From the NCBI GenBank assembly GCA_029265815.1, contig JAJUGU010000002.1, positions 1-64,000 on the forward strand: 64,000 nucleotides of DNA, read 5' to 3'. Below, piece by piece: positions 63,172 to 64,000 of the stretch (position 1 is its first letter; each line of letters opens with the position of its first letter). The stretch is from Anaerolineaceae bacterium (GTDB lineage: Bacteria > Chloroflexota > Anaerolineae > Anaerolineales > Anaerolineaceae). Both the position numbers and the translations under genes were made by a program. Under the pieces are notes generated by a model. It worked only from the letters and a program-made list of their open reading frames with translations, made no database searches and was not told the origin of the DNA.

Positions 63172-64000
63172 TTATTGAGACGATCGCTTATTGATGTTCC
63201 AGGGATCATTGAATTCATACGGCATGTCGGATTTGAGGCCGATAAAGAATTCTTCCATGCGTTTTACCTGACGAGCGGCGTCAAAGTGTTCAAAGGCGAA
63301 TTTACGCCCACTCTGTGCGTATTCACCAAGTTTGGATTTCTCCCGCTTCATGTCAAGAATTGCCTGCGCCATGGCAGCGGGATCTTCTGGATTAATGATC
63401 TTGCCGCAATTCGATTGACGCACCAGTTCGGCTGCATCGGAATGGATTTCTGCTGATAACAATACCGGTTTACCAGCGGCCATATTCGTCAGCAGTTTAT
63501 GTGGAATAACAGCGTTGAAATAACCATGGGGATTTTGCGTTGCTTCTTTTCTCAACAATACCAGCAATATATCACTGGAACCGAGGATTTTTGGAAGCTC
63601 CTCCCGCGGTTGTGGGGGCAGCAGAAGGATATTGTTAACTTTCAACCGCTCTTTTTCTGCCTGAAATTCATGAATTTTCGACCCTTCACCAATTACAACG
63701 AATTGGATGTCGGTTTCATTCTCTAAAATCTTTGCGGTTTGAGGGATCGTTTTTGCCCCCATAGCAAAGCCTACCGTCCCGGCGTACATGACAATATATT
63801 TTCCCTGCAGGTTGTTCTGAACGATAAAATCATATGGGTCGTGGTTGTCTGCGAGGAATTTGGTATCTACCCATAACGGAATCACGCCTACCTTCTTTTC
63901 GCTGATGCCGCAATCGATCACGTAAGCCTTGTTTTTAGGCGAATGAACCCCGATGAAGGAAACTTTTTTATAAGCTGTCATTTCTAACCGTTTTGCAATG
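63172..64000 (-). CDS. Glycosyltransferase family 4, partial (5' end outside window)
   Basis: At least 275 residues, the C-terminal two thirds of a GT-B enzyme; the open frame continues past base 64000 (IAKRLE precedes the internal Met at 63981), so the true start is outside. Visible marks: IPLWVDTKFL, VMYAGTVGFAMGAKTI, FVVIGEGSKIHEFQ, and the donor-site region HGYFNAVIPHKLLTNMAAG with GKPVLLS. It resembles WbuB/colanic-acid type transferases. Likely part of the same surface-glycan locus. Confidence 0.87.
   Translation of the reverse strand, partial: IAKRLEMTAYKKVSFIGVHSPKNKAYVIDCGISEKKVGVIPLWVDTKFLADNHDPYDFIVQNNLQGKYIVMYAGTVGFAMGAKTIPQTAKILENETDIQFVVIGEGSKIHEFQAEKERLKVNNILLLPPQPREELPKILGSSDILLVLLRKEATQNPHGYFNAVIPHKLLTNMAAGKPVLLSAEIHSDAAELVRQSNCGKIINPEDPAAMAQAILDMKREKSKLGEYAQSGRKFAFEHFDAARQVKRMEEFFIGLKSDMPYEFNDPWNINKRSSQ

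Noticed and set aside
1-64000. tRNA, rRNA, CRISPR array, insertion sequence, prophage or attachment site
   Set aside because: I looked through the intergenic regions on both strands and saw no cloverleaf, direct-repeat array, transposase or integrase.

Overview
This 64 kb window looks like chromosomal DNA from an anaerobic or facultative member of the Chloroflexota, most likely class Anaerolineae. The reasons are the moderate G+C, the many lipobox lipoproteins, carbohydrate ABC transporters without a local ATPase, a very large PAS/GAF histidine-kinase island, DUF4126/DUF2085 membrane proteins, and the mix of flavodiiron protein, haem O synthase and menaquinone methylation genes. This taxonomic call is an inference; there is no rRNA marker. 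I see no rRNA or tRNA gene, CRISPR array, IS element or phage.

Left part (1-9.8 kb): an operon of two paralogous HAD hydrolases leads into a 2,3-BPG-independent phosphoglycerate mutase whose sequence is circularly permuted: C-terminal segments come first, the normal N-terminus comes after, and the gene runs off the left edge. Next come a CPA2 cation/proton antiporter, a glucose/mannose-type ABC uptake operon (binding lipoprotein plus two permeases), and two very small secreted proteins flanked by terminators.

9.8-24.8 kb: an orphan CpaF-type secretion ATPase, then seven co-directional signalling genes: two membrane PAS kinases, a double receiver, a 1573-residue hybrid kinase with receivers at both ends, a receiver-HisKA_3 kinase, a NarL-type regulator and a receiver-HD-GYP protein. 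Most are translationally coupled. The only DNA-binding output is the NarL-type regulator; the only second-messenger output is the HD-GYP protein.

24.9-31.3 kb: a TPP riboswitch with a clear promoter and terminator controls thiN-thiB-thiP-thiQ (thiamine uptake and pyrophosphorylation). Opposite it lies a three-gene membrane-protein operon, including a 58-residue protein.

31.3-40.7 kb: peptidase T behind an unusual leader (mini-ORF plus three hairpins), an EamA exporter, and a two-component system next to a MacAB-like exporter with Met/Gly/Asn/Pro-rich extracytoplasmic segments.

40.7-51.8 kb: the part I find most interesting. A CRP/FNR regulator is followed by an FNR-type box placed exactly as in a class II activated promoter. 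This drives a 12-TM protein made of three 4-TM repeats, each with His at the position used for haem ligands in haem-copper oxidases, followed by a SUMF1-fold lipoprotein, haem O synthase and an unknown 6-TM protein. A menaquinone methyltransferase and a flavodiiron NO/O2 reductase lie nearby, so an O2- or NO-responsive system is a reasonable hypothesis. A MOCOS-like PLP enzyme, a sugar kinase and an Fpg-like glycosylase without the catalytic proline are also here.

52-64 kb: surface-glycan functions (GT39 membrane glycosyltransferases, one frameshifted; polysaccharide pyruvyl transferase; LPG-synthase-like membrane protein; GT4 and GT2 enzymes; Gfo/Idh/MocA oxidoreductase), interrupted by a YgeY-type M20 hydrolase.
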